Assembly (NCBI GenBank): GCA_900319385.1
Contig: ONOG01000013.1
Span: 1 to 58,419 of the forward strand
Reading direction: 5' to 3'
DNA: 58,419 nucleotides
From: an uncultured Prevotellaceae bacterium
Lineage (GTDB): Bacteria > Bacteroidota > Bacteroidia > Bacteroidales > Bacteroidaceae
Position 1 is the first letter of the stretch, and each line of letters starts with the position of its first letter. The notes below the pieces were generated by a model, which was given only the letters and a program-made list of their open reading frames with translations, was not told the origin of the DNA and made no database searches. Positions 8,301 through 16,777 of the stretch are shown here, one piece after another. The translations under genes and the position numbers were made by a program.

Positions 8301-11214
8301 ACGCCAGCACCAGATGAACGAAATCTTCACGCTCGCCCGTCCCGACAAGGAGCTGAAGTTGGAATGGACAACCTTCCGCGACCGCCTCACCCCTGGCCAG
8401 CAGGAGACATGGACGCTTCGCGTGACCGACAAGCAGGGACGCCCCGTCAAGGCCAGCGTCCTGGCCACGATGTACGATGCCTCGCTCGATGCCTTCGTGC
8501 GGCATGCCCTGCCCTTTGCCCTCAGCTTCCGTCGCGATCAGGCCTCCTTCTACACCGCTCTGAGCTCCATCGGCAGCGTCTCGTCCGTCGGTATCCTCTT
8601 CCGCAGTGAGAGTCCCAAACTCTATGCCCGCGCCTTCAACCGCCTACGTCCCTACGACGACTACGACGACACCTATGGTTCCACCTACCGTGTGGAAATG
8701 CTCGGAGCAGCCGCCGGCGGACGCGCCCTCATGAAGTCGCGCTTGGTGGGCGACAATGCCGTGGCAATGATGGCTGTGGAGGAATCCGTTGCCATCGATG
8801 AACTGAACGACAAAAATGCGGAAGTACCAAATGTCACAAAGTCACAGTCACAAAGTCACAAATCTCCTCAGGAGGAAGGGGCACCGACGCCGCTTCGCGA
8901 GAACTTCCAGGAGACGGCCTTCTTCCAGCCACACCTCATGACCGACGACCAGGGCAGTGTCAGCCTCTCGTTCACCCTGCCCGATTGCCTCACCGAGTGG
9001 CGCGTCCTCTCCCTCGCCCACACCGCCGACATCGACTACGGACACCTCGAGAGCAGCGTCGTGGCACGCAAGCAGTTCATGGTGCAACCAGGCATGCCGC
9101 GCTTTGTCCGTCAAGGCGACCACATGACCATCGCCACGAAGGTCATCAACACCTCCGAGCGCGACCTCGGCGGAGCGTGCCACTTCCGCCTCGTCAACCC
9201 CGAGACGGGCGAAACCGTATTCAGCCAGGCGCAAAACTTCAGCGTGGGGGCAGGGAAGACCACCTCCGTCGCCTTCGACTACGACGTGCCCGACACAATC
9301 CCCATGCTTGTGTGCGAGGTCAGCGGAACGGCCGAGGGATTCAGCGACGGCGAACGCAACTACCTGCCCGTGCTCTCCAGCCGCAAGTACATCACCGAAA
9401 CCATCCCCTTCTATCTCGAAGGCTCTGAGACGAAGACCCTCGACCTCCAGCCCCTCTTCAACCAGCATAGCGCCACCGCCACCCAGCGACGCATGACCTT
9501 CGAGTACACCGACAACCCCTCCTGGCAAGCCATCCTCGCCCTCCACACCGTCATCCTGCCCGAAAACGACGACATGGTCAGCTGGTCGGCATCGCTCTAT
9601 GCCAACCGTGTGGCACAGAGCATCGCACGCCGCATGCCACGCCTGCTCGAGCTCATCATGCGCTGGAACGCCGAGGAGGGACAGGAAACCACCCTCACCA
9701 GCGAACTCGAGAAGAACCAGGAACTCCGCGAAATCCTCCTCCAGGAATCGCCCTGGATGCTCGAAGCACAGGACGAGACACGCCAGCGCCAGATGCTCTG
9801 CGAACTCTTCGACCAACGCCTCCTCGACCGACGCATCGCCGCCGCCAGGCAGAAGCTTGCCGAGCGCCAGTTCTCCGACGGCGGATGGTCATGGTTCAAG
9901 GGCATGGAACCCTCCTACTACATCACCCTCGCCGTGAGCGAACACATGGCCAACCTGCTCGCCTACCTGCACTCGCAAGGCGAGGAAGACAAAGACGTGC
10001 TCGCCATGCTCCGCAAGAGCATCCGCTACCTCGACCGCCAGGAACTCAACTACTACAACAAGTACGGCAAGAAAGACAAGCGAAGCCTCCCCAGCGAATC
10101 GACCTTCCGCTACCTCTACCTCCGCACCCGCGTGCCCGAAGCCCTGAAGCACGACGCCGACATCGCCGCCATGAAGAAGTTCTACCTCGACAAGGCACAA
10201 CGCCGCGTAGCCGACCTCTCGATCTACGGACGGGCCAACGTAGCCGTCATCCTCTACGACGACCACCGCGACGCCTACGCACGCCGCTTCGTCCAATCCC
10301 TTCACGAATACACCGTCACCCGACCAGGCATGGGACGATATTTCGACACCGACAAAGCCCACTACTCCTGGTGCGACTACCGCATACCCACCCACCTGGC
10401 CGCCATGCGCTCCTTCATGACCTGCCTCGAGCGAGAGAGCGGGGAAGACCTGCCCGACAATCTCACTAAGGACGACCTCCTGCAGATGCAGACATGGCTC
10501 CTCCGCCAGAAGCAGACACAAAAGTGGGACAACGTGCTCAACACACTCGACGTCGCCGACCTCCTGCTCACCCTCGACCCCGCAACCACCTTCCACGAGC
10601 CAGAGCTCCCCAAAGTCACGTTCGCCGGCCAGCCGCTCGAGATTTCAGGTCAAACCGCCGCCGTCGGCTACTCCAAGACACCCGTGCCCGCCGACCTCAT
10701 CGACGCCACCACCGCCACCGTCACCAAGCACACCCCAGGCATCTCCTGGGGATGCATCTACGGCCAGAGCCTCGAGAGCCTCGACCGCCTCCAGGCAACC
10801 GAAGGCGAGCTCCGCATCGATCGCAAGGCCTACATCCAACGCGAAGGCACATGGCAACCCCTCGACGAGGGCACTCCCCTGCACGTAGGCGACAAGCTGC
10901 GCATCCGAAACATCGTCACCTCCGACCGCGACATGGACTTCGTGCAAGTACGTTCCCAGCACGCCGCCTGCCTCGAACCCCTCCGCCAGACGAGCGGCTA
11001 CCAGTGGATGGGCGGACGCGGCGCCTACCTCGCCATGCACGACGCCTCGGCCGACCTCTTCTTCGACCGCCTGCCGAAAGGCACCGCCACCCTCGACCTC
11101 GACTTCTACGTCACCCGCGCGGGTCGCTACTCGCTCGGCGTCGCCACCATCCAGTGTGCCTACACCCCTGCCTTCAGCGGACATAGCGCCGGACGGACCG
11201 TCGTGGTGGAGTGA
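5386..11214 (+). CDS. Large alpha-2-macroglobulin family protein lacking the thioester
   Basis: A 1942-residue secreted or envelope protein (signal peptide MNLRKFTLALCLLGASITSYS). It has an N-terminal helical region, macroglobulin (MG) beta-sandwich domains (the RAIYRPGQTVQVSGFVY block near residue 555 is the classic MG signature), then the alpha-2-macroglobulin core (CLTEWRVLSLAHT) and an alpha/alpha barrel. Where thioester members have CxEQ, residues 1391-1400 read LPENDDMVSW, so the covalent trap is absent, as in other Bacteroidetes members. Family knowledge suggests a protease-trapping or envelope-defence role; the natural target is unknown. Around residue 1150 a repetitive VTKSQSQSHKS stretch, encoded by near-direct repeats of GTCACAAA, sits in a probable surface linker. 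Codons become visibly more C-ending in the second half. Transcribed alone from the promoter at 5319. Confidence 0.9.
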   Translation: MNLRKFTLALCLLGASITSYSQNPKEMNHLTTSYDKSWAKVEQHINDDLPKSAISEAEKILKKATAEGNFAQAARAGFTLMAMRGNISPDSMVVDVEKLETLIQQREATADTPRARAELALLHALAATVYDTWRYSSLTLSDEEAEQLGEQRKAKHIEASTAHASDIAGVSVKDCRPLMEEEGKDSRFFGDDALSMVVDLLERESLVDDEARWNVLRMAASTYRGKGMREAYALMRMRELEAQSDLSSYSHRLRRDDHVRELRQLCDEVGDTEVGADVWCEWLDEREHTTWQEELELVREGIARWPKSDMQARLKKREADCLEPSLNVYTKAQDNSGREVAGKPLMVQVAHRNIDDAEIVVKRLRVKSAKSKDVRDNFLCNMELDKMADGETVWEQHLSFDAHKQHPERAEEHQRDTLTLSLPAGVYRIWLRGGGKESKAEFQLNSTQVMTFSMPGPRRLATVVDALTGAPVEGCEVVGVWRKYIDGQWRSYSRSYVTDGVGQVSLDADIEYVVARRSADDESMEMGVDGTVKNYTQHEREQTIYQAFTDRAIYRPGQTVQVSGFVYTRLGEECHAVGRGSKVEVLLRDANWQVVQKTTVTTDDLGNASTDFVLPTDRLNGVWHIGFGGTTRDFRVEEYKRPTFTLEMEDTEGSFALGDTIEMTGVARTYSGVPVQGAKVEFTVSQAKSTSWFWWYDRDTWRKMESGETTTDDEGRFRVRVFLDDDLVLGSDDMDADVRKVGDRYVVSDFRGLMQYRLEAKVTDLAGETHEAESTVRVSSREFGLNIDMDALVDRDGTKGAEAQVSALNAQGQKVAASGTWTLRKYNALTGKYDTDVATGTFATDRPLTLPPTTAYELGSYELVTTARDTRQHDITASRRFVLWGSRRGGAMNLVNDWIHTSSTTMRAGESVDVWFAVQHPDAHTYLYVVDCHQTVIEKVAVLQPTQQHLSIPYKEAYGQSLRFFIAYVKDGRQHQMNEIFTLARPDKELKLEWTTFRDRLTPGQQETWTLRVTDKQGRPVKASVLATMYDASLDAFVRHALPFALSFRRDQASFYTALSSIGSVSSVGILFRSESPKLYARAFNRLRPYDDYDDTYGSTYRVEMLGAAAGGRALMKSRLVGDNAVAMMAVEESVAIDELNDKNAEVPNVTKSQSQSHKSPQEEGAPTPLRENFQETAFFQPHLMTDDQGSVSLSFTLPDCLTEWRVLSLAHTADIDYGHLESSVVARKQFMVQPGMPRFVRQGDHMTIATKVINTSERDLGGACHFRLVNPETGETVFSQAQNFSVGAGKTTSVAFDYDVPDTIPMLVCEVSGTAEGFSDGERNYLPVLSSRKYITETIPFYLEGSETKTLDLQPLFNQHSATATQRRMTFEYTDNPSWQAILALHTVILPENDDMVSWSASLYANRVAQSIARRMPRLLELIMRWNAEEGQETTLTSELEKNQELREILLQESPWMLEAQDETRQRQMLCELFDQRLLDRRIAAARQKLAERQFSDGGWSWFKGMEPSYYITLAVSEHMANLLAYLHSQGEEDKDVLAMLRKSIRYLDRQELNYYNKYGKKDKRSLPSESTFRYLYLRTRVPEALKHDADIAAMKKFYLDKAQRRVADLSIYGRANVAVILYDDHRDAYARRFVQSLHEYTVTRPGMGRYFDTDKAHYSWCDYRIPTHLAAMRSFMTCLERESGEDLPDNLTKDDLLQMQTWLLRQKQTQKWDNVLNTLDVADLLLTLDPATTFHEPELPKVTFAGQPLEISGQTAAVGYSKTPVPADLIDATTATVTKHTPGISWGCIYGQSLESLDRLQATEGELRIDRKAYIQREGTWQPLDEGTPLHVGDKLRIRNIVTSDRDMDFVQVRSQHAACLEPLRQTSGYQWMGGRGAYLAMHDASADLFFDRLPKGTATLDLDFYVTRAGRYSLGVATIQCAYTPAFSGHSAGRTVVVE

Positions 11215-11233
11215 CACACGCCGTCAATTTTGA

Positions 11234-11350
11234 GTGCACACTCAATATCACCGTAGTGCACTCCTAATATTTTTGCAGTGCACTGGTAATATACATGCCA
11301 GTGCACTGCAAATTTTTTGGATGTGCACTGACTTTTTTGAGAGGGTGCAC
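11234..11350. repeat. Array A: six GTGCAC palindromes at 22-23 bp spacing
   Basis: GTGCAC occurs at 11234, 11256, 11278, 11301, 11323 and 11345, giving steps of 22, 22, 23, 22 and 22. Most copies extend to AGTGCACT. The spacers are A/T rich and mostly unrelated. The array starts 19 nt after the stop codon of the macroglobulin gene. A second array with the same design lies at 46521-46638. Confidence 0.9.
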
Positions 11351-11657
11351 TGCTGTCAAAGCAAGACTTAACTGTCGTTTTTCAATCACTGTGTTTTTTT
11401 ATTAATTAGGTCGCTGTGTCAACAATTTTTCATCGCTATGTGGTATGTTTCACTCCGCAGTATGTATTGCAAAGTGTTGTAGTGCAAACTGAATATGAGC
11501 CCGACTCGCTTACAACTCCCATTTCTCCGCGTTAAAATACTTTAATGTCTGGCCTAAAGTTTGGAGGGATAAAAGGAAATGTGTATCTTTGCCCCTTGGA
11601 AAAACGAATTCGCGGATTTTTACGGATTTGCATTTATAACACATAATTAAAATTTAG
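11351..11657 (+). promoter_or_regulatory. Intergenic stretch with the MORN-gene promoter
   Basis: I see no gene in this stretch. A promoter is clear: TTTG at 11560-11563, a 20-bp spacer, then TATCTTTG at 11584-11591, with the ATG at 11658 (leader about 60 nt). The part before it (11351-11555) is AT-rich with no feature I can name. Confidence 0.65.
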
Positions 11658-12794
11658 ATGAAAAGATCTATCATATTGTCCGTCGCTGTTCTCGCGGCAT
11701 CGATCACGGCCGATGCGCAAAAGGTGGTGATGGGCAACTACACGTTTGAGAGAGACAAGAATAATCCTGTGGCGGCTACCTACTATGGCGAACTCGTGGG
11801 CGGAAGGCCGAACGGACAGGGAAAGGCGGAGTTTGAAAACGGCGACCGCTACGAGGGTGCCTACGTGAAGGGCAAACGCCAGGGACACGGCATCTATACC
11901 TTCTCCGACGGCGAGAAATACGACGGCGACTGGATGGAGGACCACCAGCACGGCCGCGGCACCTACTACTTCGCCAACAACAACAAGTACGAAGGCCTCT
12001 GGTACAAGGACTATCAGGAGGGACAGGGCACGATGTACTACTACAACGGCGACAAGTATGTCGGCGAGTGGAAGCAGGACAACCGCGAGGGCGAAGGCAC
12101 CTACACCTGGGCGAACGGCATCTTCTACAAAGGACAGTGGAAGGAGGACCGCAAGCACGGCGTGGGGCTCATCGACTGGCGCGACGGAAGCAGCTACTAC
12201 GGCGACTGGAAATACGACCAGCGCTCGGGACACGGCATCTACAACTACTCGAACGGCGACCGATACGAGGGTGAGTGGAAGGCCGACTCGCGCGAGGGAA
12301 AGGGCATCTACACCTTCAAGAACGGCGACCGATACGAGGGCGACTACTTCAACAACGACCGCACGGGGCAGGGCATCTTCGTCTTCAGCGACGGACGCAA
12401 GTATGTCGGGCAATTCAAGAACGGCGTGATGGAGGGCTTCGGCACCTACACCTGGCCCGACGGTGCGAAGTACGAAGGCTACTGGGTGGACGACAAGCAG
12501 AACGGCCGCGGAAAATACACGTCGAAGGATGGCGACATCTACGACGGCGAATGGCTCAACGGTGAGCTCGACGGCGAGGGTGTGCTCCGCATGATGGACG
12601 GCACGAAGTTCAAAGGACACTTCTCGAAGGGCATGAAGAACGGAAAGGCGGTCGAAGAGGCTGCCGACGGCACTCGCTTCGAAGGCACCTACGTCAACGA
12701 CCAGCGCGACGGCGCCTTCGTCGAGAAGGACCGGACGGGCAACGTGCTGCGCAAAGGTTACTACAAGCGTGGTCGCATCGAAACGCTACAATAG
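11658..12794 (+). CDS. Secreted MORN-repeat protein
   Basis: A 378-residue protein with a signal peptide (MKRSIILSVAVLAASITADA) followed almost entirely by about 13 tandem MORN repeats of ~23 residues with the pattern NGDRYEG-x-W-x(4)-GxGxYxF (for example GDRYEGEWKADSREGKGIYTF). MORN arrays fold as long beta-sheet ladders that bind other proteins or lipids. Nothing catalytic is visible. The last two repeats are degenerate. It has its own promoter at 11560-11591 and a small GC hairpin plus T-rich tail at 12868-12890. The ~13-fold near-identical repeats make copy-number variation between strains likely. Function beyond a periplasmic or surface scaffold cannot be inferred. Confidence 0.85.
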   Translation: MKRSIILSVAVLAASITADAQKVVMGNYTFERDKNNPVAATYYGELVGGRPNGQGKAEFENGDRYEGAYVKGKRQGHGIYTFSDGEKYDGDWMEDHQHGRGTYYFANNNKYEGLWYKDYQEGQGTMYYYNGDKYVGEWKQDNREGEGTYTWANGIFYKGQWKEDRKHGVGLIDWRDGSSYYGDWKYDQRSGHGIYNYSNGDRYEGEWKADSREGKGIYTFKNGDRYEGDYFNNDRTGQGIFVFSDGRKYVGQFKNGVMEGFGTYTWPDGAKYEGYWVDDKQNGRGKYTSKDGDIYDGEWLNGELDGEGVLRMMDGTKFKGHFSKGMKNGKAVEEAADGTRFEGTYVNDQRDGAFVEKDRTGNVLRKGYYKRGRIETLQ

Positions 12795-12858
12795 AGAAGT
12801 GAAAAGTGAGAAGTGAGAAGTGAGAAGTGAAAGTGAAAAGTGAAAAGTGAAAAGTGAA
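12795..12858. repeat. AAGTGAAA tandem repeat
   Basis: About seven imperfect copies of an 8-9 bp AAGTGARA unit start directly after the MORN stop codon. The same word recurs at 26593-26615, 38892-38922 (inverted) and 57156-57183. Confidence 0.8.
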
Positions 12859-12867
12859 AGAATGAGC

Positions 12868-12890
12868 CTGCTCGGCAGGGATTTTATTCA
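12868..12890 (+). terminator. Short GC hairpin after the MORN gene
   Basis: CCTGC-TCG-GCAGG followed by GATTTTATT. It resembles a minimal terminator, or a relic of the GCCTGCCGG inverted-repeat element seen at 29724 and 38799. Confidence 0.45.
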
Positions 12891-12929
12891 TATTTAATTT
12901 AAATTCATCAAATCCCTTATTTGTGAAAT

Positions 12930-13373
12930 ATGATACTCGACTCTCTTGACAACCTTTCGAAGTACGTCACATTGAATCCACGCATCCAGAAAGTGGTAGA
13001 TTTTATCAAGCGCAACGACCTCGCCTCCATCCCATCCGGAAAACTACTGATCGACGGCGACGATGTGTTCGGAAACTTCCAGACGCTCGACGGCAAACGC
13101 AAGGAGGACGCCAAGTTGGAAACCCACAACGTGATGCTGGACATCCAGGTGCCCATCTCCACCGAAGAAGTGATGGGCTTCACGCCGCGAAAGGATTTGC
13201 CCGAAATGCCGTACAATGCCGCTGGCGACATCACTTTCTACGAAGGACTTGCCGAGCAATACGTGACGGTGCACAAGGGCGAGTTTGCCATCTTCCTCCC
13301 AGGCGACGGACATGCGCCGTGCATCGGTGAAGGAAAACAGATTCAGAAAGTGATTTTCAAAGTGAAAATATGA
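12930..13373 (+). CDS. YhcH/YjgK/YiaL family protein
   Basis: A 147-residue single-domain protein of the YhcH/YjgK/YiaL (DUF386) family, a cupin-like beta barrel. Family members occur in sialic acid and uronate operons or as the EbgC subunit; their reaction is mostly unproven and anomerase-type activity on sugars has been suggested. Visible family features are the ETHNVMLDIQVPI strand, with His and Glu that usually bind metal, and the C-terminal FLPGDGHAPCIG loop with another conserved His. The TGA stop overlaps the ATG of glgB (ATGA at 13370), so the two are probably translated together, linking this protein to alpha-glucan metabolism here. Confidence 0.85.
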   Translation: MILDSLDNLSKYVTLNPRIQKVVDFIKRNDLASIPSGKLLIDGDDVFGNFQTLDGKRKEDAKLETHNVMLDIQVPISTEEVMGFTPRKDLPEMPYNAAGDITFYEGLAEQYVTVHKGEFAIFLPGDGHAPCIGEGKQIQKVIFKVKI

Positions 13374-15397
13374 CCATGAAAAAACAATCGCACATCGGGC
13401 TTGTCAAGCATGACAGCTGGCTCGAACCTTTCGAAGACGCCATCCGCGGGCGTCATGAGCATGCGCTCTACAAGCTCAATCAACTGACCAATAACGGACG
13501 TCAGACACTCTCCGACTTTGCCACCGGCTATCTCTACTTCGGCCTTCACCAGACGGAGAAAGGATGGGTGCTTCGCGAATGGGCACCCAACGCCACCGAC
13601 ATCTACGTGGTGGGCGACTTCAACGACTGGCGCGAGGACGAGAAATACCGCATGAAGCGCCTCAAGAACTCCGGCAACTGGGAAATCCGCCTCCCCGCAC
13701 GTGCCATGAAGCACGGCGACCTCTACAAGCTGAAGGTACACTGGCAGGGTGGGGAAGGAGAACGCATCCCCGCATGGGCACGGCGCGTGGTGCAAGACGA
13801 CCGCACGAAGATTTTCTCGGCACAGGTGTGGGCACCCAAACAACCCTACGTCTGGAAGAAAAAGTCGTTCCGCCCCAACACCAACCCCCTCCTCATCTAC
13901 GAGTGCCACATCGGCATGGCACAAGACGCCGAGAAGGTGGGCACCTATCGCGAATTCAAGGACAACGTGCTTCCGCGCGTCATCAAGGACGGGTACAACT
14001 GCATACAGATTATGGCCATCGCCGAGCATCCTTACTACGGAAGTTTCGGCTATCATGTCTCGAACTTCTTCGCGCCGAGCAGCCGTTTCGGTACACCCGA
14101 AGAACTGAAGGAACTTGTCGATACGGCACACCAGCATGGCATCGCCGTCATCATGGACATCGTGCACAGCCATGCCGTCAAGAACGAGGTCGAAGGCCTT
14201 GGAAACTTCTGTGGCGACCCTTGCCAATACTTCATGCAAGGCGAACGCCGTGAGCATCCGGCATGGGATAGCCTCTGCTTTGATTACGGCAAGAACGAGG
14301 TGCTCCACTTCCTGCTCTCCAATTGCAAGTACTGGCTCGACGAATTCCACTTCGACGGCTACCGCTTCGACGGCGTCACCTCGATGCTCTACTATAGCCA
14401 CGGACTTGGCGAAGCCTTCGGCGGCTATGGCGACTATTTCAACGGACATGAGGACGACGAAGCCATCGCCTACCTTACACTCGCCAACCTCCTCATCCAC
14501 GAAGTGCACCCCCACGCCATCACCATCGCCGAGGAGGTGAGCGGTATGCCAGGACTTGCCGCACCGTTCAAGGACGGTGGCTATGGCTTTGACTACCGCA
14601 TGGCGATGAACATCCCCGATTACTGGATTAAGACCATCAAGGAACTGAAGGACGAGGATTGGAAACCGTCGTCGATGTTCTGGGAGGTGACCAACCGCCG
14701 CAAGGACGAGAAGACCATTTCCTATGCCGAGAGCCACGACCAAGCACTCGTGGGCGACAAGACCATCGTCTTCCGACTCATCGATGCCGATATGTACTGG
14801 CACTTCAAGAAGGGCGACGAAAACTTCACTGCCGAGCGCGGCATCGCCCTCCACAAGATGATTCGCCTGCTCACGGCATCGACCATCAACGGAGGCTACC
14901 TCAACTTCATGGGCAACGAATTCGGACATCCCGAATGGATTGACTTCCCGCGCGAAGGCAATGGCTGGAGCTACAAGTATGCCCGACGTCAGTGGAACCT
15001 CGTCGATAATCACGAACTCTGCTACCATTGGCTCGGCGACTTCGACGAGGCGATGATTCACCTGATTGGAGGTCAGAAGAATTTCCAGAAAACACCTGTG
15101 CAGGAAGTGTGGCACAACGACGGCGACCAGATTCTCGCTTATAGCCGCGGCGACTTGCTCTTCGTGTTCAACTTCAGCCCTAACCGCTCCTACACCGACT
15201 ATGGCTTCATCGTGCCCGAAGGCAGCTACGACGTCGTCCTCAACACCGACTCAAGCCTTTATGGCGGCCATGACCTCAACGACGACTCCATCCGTCACTT
15301 CACCAACTTCGATCCCATCTACGCCCAGGATCACAAGGGATGGCTCAAGTTGTATGTCCCCGCCCGTAGTGCAGTCGTGCTGAAGAAAGTGGATTAA
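13370..15397 (+). CDS. glgB: 1,4-alpha-glucan branching enzyme
   Basis: A 675-residue GH13 enzyme that makes alpha-1,6 branches in glycogen. It has an N-terminal CBM48 (WVLREWAPNATDIYVVGDFNDW), then the catalytic (beta/alpha)8 barrel. The nucleophile is Asp334 in GYRFDGVTSM, the acid/base Glu388 in TIAEEVSGMPG, and the third acid Asp457 in ESHDQALVGD. The order and wording of these motifs match the eukaryote-like GH13_8 branch rather than E. coli-type GlgB, as is usual in Bacteroidetes. The chosen ATG overlaps the preceding stop (ATGA); a second ATG at 13376 is equally possible. No glgA, glgC or glgP is in the window. Confidence 0.95.
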   Translation: MTMKKQSHIGLVKHDSWLEPFEDAIRGRHEHALYKLNQLTNNGRQTLSDFATGYLYFGLHQTEKGWVLREWAPNATDIYVVGDFNDWREDEKYRMKRLKNSGNWEIRLPARAMKHGDLYKLKVHWQGGEGERIPAWARRVVQDDRTKIFSAQVWAPKQPYVWKKKSFRPNTNPLLIYECHIGMAQDAEKVGTYREFKDNVLPRVIKDGYNCIQIMAIAEHPYYGSFGYHVSNFFAPSSRFGTPEELKELVDTAHQHGIAVIMDIVHSHAVKNEVEGLGNFCGDPCQYFMQGERREHPAWDSLCFDYGKNEVLHFLLSNCKYWLDEFHFDGYRFDGVTSMLYYSHGLGEAFGGYGDYFNGHEDDEAIAYLTLANLLIHEVHPHAITIAEEVSGMPGLAAPFKDGGYGFDYRMAMNIPDYWIKTIKELKDEDWKPSSMFWEVTNRRKDEKTISYAESHDQALVGDKTIVFRLIDADMYWHFKKGDENFTAERGIALHKMIRLLTASTINGGYLNFMGNEFGHPEWIDFPREGNGWSYKYARRQWNLVDNHELCYHWLGDFDEAMIHLIGGQKNFQKTPVQEVWHNDGDQILAYSRGDLLFVFNFSPNRSYTDYGFIVPEGSYDVVLNTDSSLYGGHDLNDDSIRHFTNFDPIYAQDHKGWLKLYVPARSAVVLKKVD

Positions 15398-15409
15398 TTG
15401 CCAAAAGTC

Positions 15410-16645
15410 ATGAAACTGATTCGCTATTCTTGCTGCGTTCTCTTTCTGCTTTTCTGCTTCTGCTACCTTTACTTCATGCAGGGCGAGTTGCTGGCACATG
15501 CCCAGTACGTCTTTTCGCATGGAGTGACACACTATTCCATCCTCATCGGTGCCATCATCATCACGCTTGTGCTCCAAGGCTTGCAATGGGTTGTGGCACG
15601 CATCACGAGGCTTCCGTCGCGCTTCTATGCCCTCAGCTACTTCCCCTCGCTGCTCGCATTGGCCGCGTTGACAGATTTGAGCCGTCAGCACATCAGCGAC
15701 GCCACGTTCGACCCCTGGACGTGGTTGGCTCCCTCGCTGCTCATCCTCTTCATCTGTGTCGTCCTCCTTATCAAGAGGGTAGCATCGGCATTTCCGAATA
15801 ACGACGCTTCGCTCTCGGTTATGCTTTGGCCAAACTATCTGCTGCTATTCGCCCAGATGCTATTTTGCGGCATCAGCAATTCGGCCGACGATGTGTTTCT
15901 CTACGAATTAAAAACAGAGCGACTCATTCTCGAAGGACGTTACGCCGAAGCCGCCGAAGTGGGCATCCGTGCCGAAGCCACCAGCCCTCGACTCAACAAC
16001 CTTCGACAGTTTGCCCTCTCGCGGATGGGGGAGGGTGAATTGCCCGAACGCCTGTTCCTTTATCCACAACCCTATGGTGTGGCAGGGCTTTTGGTGCTGA
16101 GCGATACGGCAAAGAGTCAGGAACGTTTCACCCTCACCGACCTCACCGCCCGTCTCGGTGCCCACACAGAAGCGGTGAACATGCCCGTGGAGGATTTCAT
16201 TCGTCAGGCACTACGTCTTCAGACGTCCCACCTCGATTCACTGCTGGCTGTCGATAGCCTCACCCTCGCTACAGCCACCGATAGCCTTCGTCATCAGCAT
16301 CGTGGAGCCGTGGCGACCCTCCGGCGTCAGGTGCGCACCATGGCCGACTATCACCTTTGTGCCTTGCTACTCGAGAAGAACCTCCCGCAGTTTATGGACG
16401 AGTTGCCGACCTACTATCCACAGATGTACGACTCGCTCGATGCCGTTCGTGCCACCCTTCCCCTTGCTTATCGTCAAGCCATTGCTATCGTAGCACCGCA
16501 ATATTCCGACGATGCCACACTCACACTTCGCGAGAACTATGTCAACATGCTCGACACACTGCCGGCAACGGGAAACTCGCGCCGCAATCTCTCGCTCTAC
16601 GAATTAGGTCGCAGCTATTGGTGGTACTACGATTTCCAGAAATAG
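15410..16645 (+). CDS. Multi-spanning membrane protein of unknown function
   Basis: About 411 residues. The first ~150 contain four to five hydrophobic spans (after MKLIRYSCCVLFLLFCFCYLY, around SILIGAIIITLVLQ, YFPSLLALAAL and LAPSLLILFICVVLLI). The rest is a soluble region rich in Leu/Ala helices (LEGRYAEAAEVGIRAEATSPRL), reminiscent of TPR-type packing. It resembles Bacteroidetes proteins annotated DUF6057, but I recognise this only loosely. The ATG at 15410 is preferred over a TTG at 15398 that directly follows the glgB stop. It lies 12 nt after glgB and is probably cotranscribed with it. The end is marked by the strong hairpin at 16667-16724. Confidence 0.7.
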   Translation: MKLIRYSCCVLFLLFCFCYLYFMQGELLAHAQYVFSHGVTHYSILIGAIIITLVLQGLQWVVARITRLPSRFYALSYFPSLLALAALTDLSRQHISDATFDPWTWLAPSLLILFICVVLLIKRVASAFPNNDASLSVMLWPNYLLLFAQMLFCGISNSADDVFLYELKTERLILEGRYAEAAEVGIRAEATSPRLNNLRQFALSRMGEGELPERLFLYPQPYGVAGLLVLSDTAKSQERFTLTDLTARLGAHTEAVNMPVEDFIRQALRLQTSHLDSLLAVDSLTLATATDSLRHQHRGAVATLRRQVRTMADYHLCALLLEKNLPQFMDELPTYYPQMYDSLDAVRATLPLAYRQAIAIVAPQYSDDATLTLRENYVNMLDTLPATGNSRRNLSLYELGRSYWWYYDFQK

Positions 16646-16666
16646 GGAGAAGGGTATTACAAAAAA

Positions 16667-16724
16667 ATCATCGCCCTGCAACGTGGAATCGTTTAAAAAC
16701 GAAAGCATGTTGCAGGGCGATGAT
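16667..16724. terminator. Bidirectional terminator hairpin
   Basis: A 16-bp perfect stem, 16667-16682 with 16709-16724 (ATCATCGCCCTGCAAC and its complement), extended inward by weaker pairs, with A7 on the left and TTTT on the right. It sits between convergent genes and should end both transcripts. Confidence 0.8.
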
Positions 16725-16734
16725 GTTTTAACAA

Positions 16735-16763
16735 CCTCCTCCTTTGGAGTGGACAGGGGGGAG
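16735..16763. repeat. CCTCC/GGAGG REP-like hairpin
   Basis: CCTCC...TTTGGAG...GGAGG belongs to the GC-rich dispersed family that also begins miaA and the MscS gene. Confidence 0.5.
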
Positions 16764-16777
16764 GCTTTTAATTCTTT

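Noticed and set aside
11234..11350. GTGCAC arrays as CRISPR
   Set aside because: The repeated unit is only 6-10 bp palindromic sequence with 12-16 bp spacers, and no cas genes are present.
13343..15115. 590-codon antisense frame over glgB
   Set aside because: Same shadow effect; glgB motifs are intact in the forward frame.
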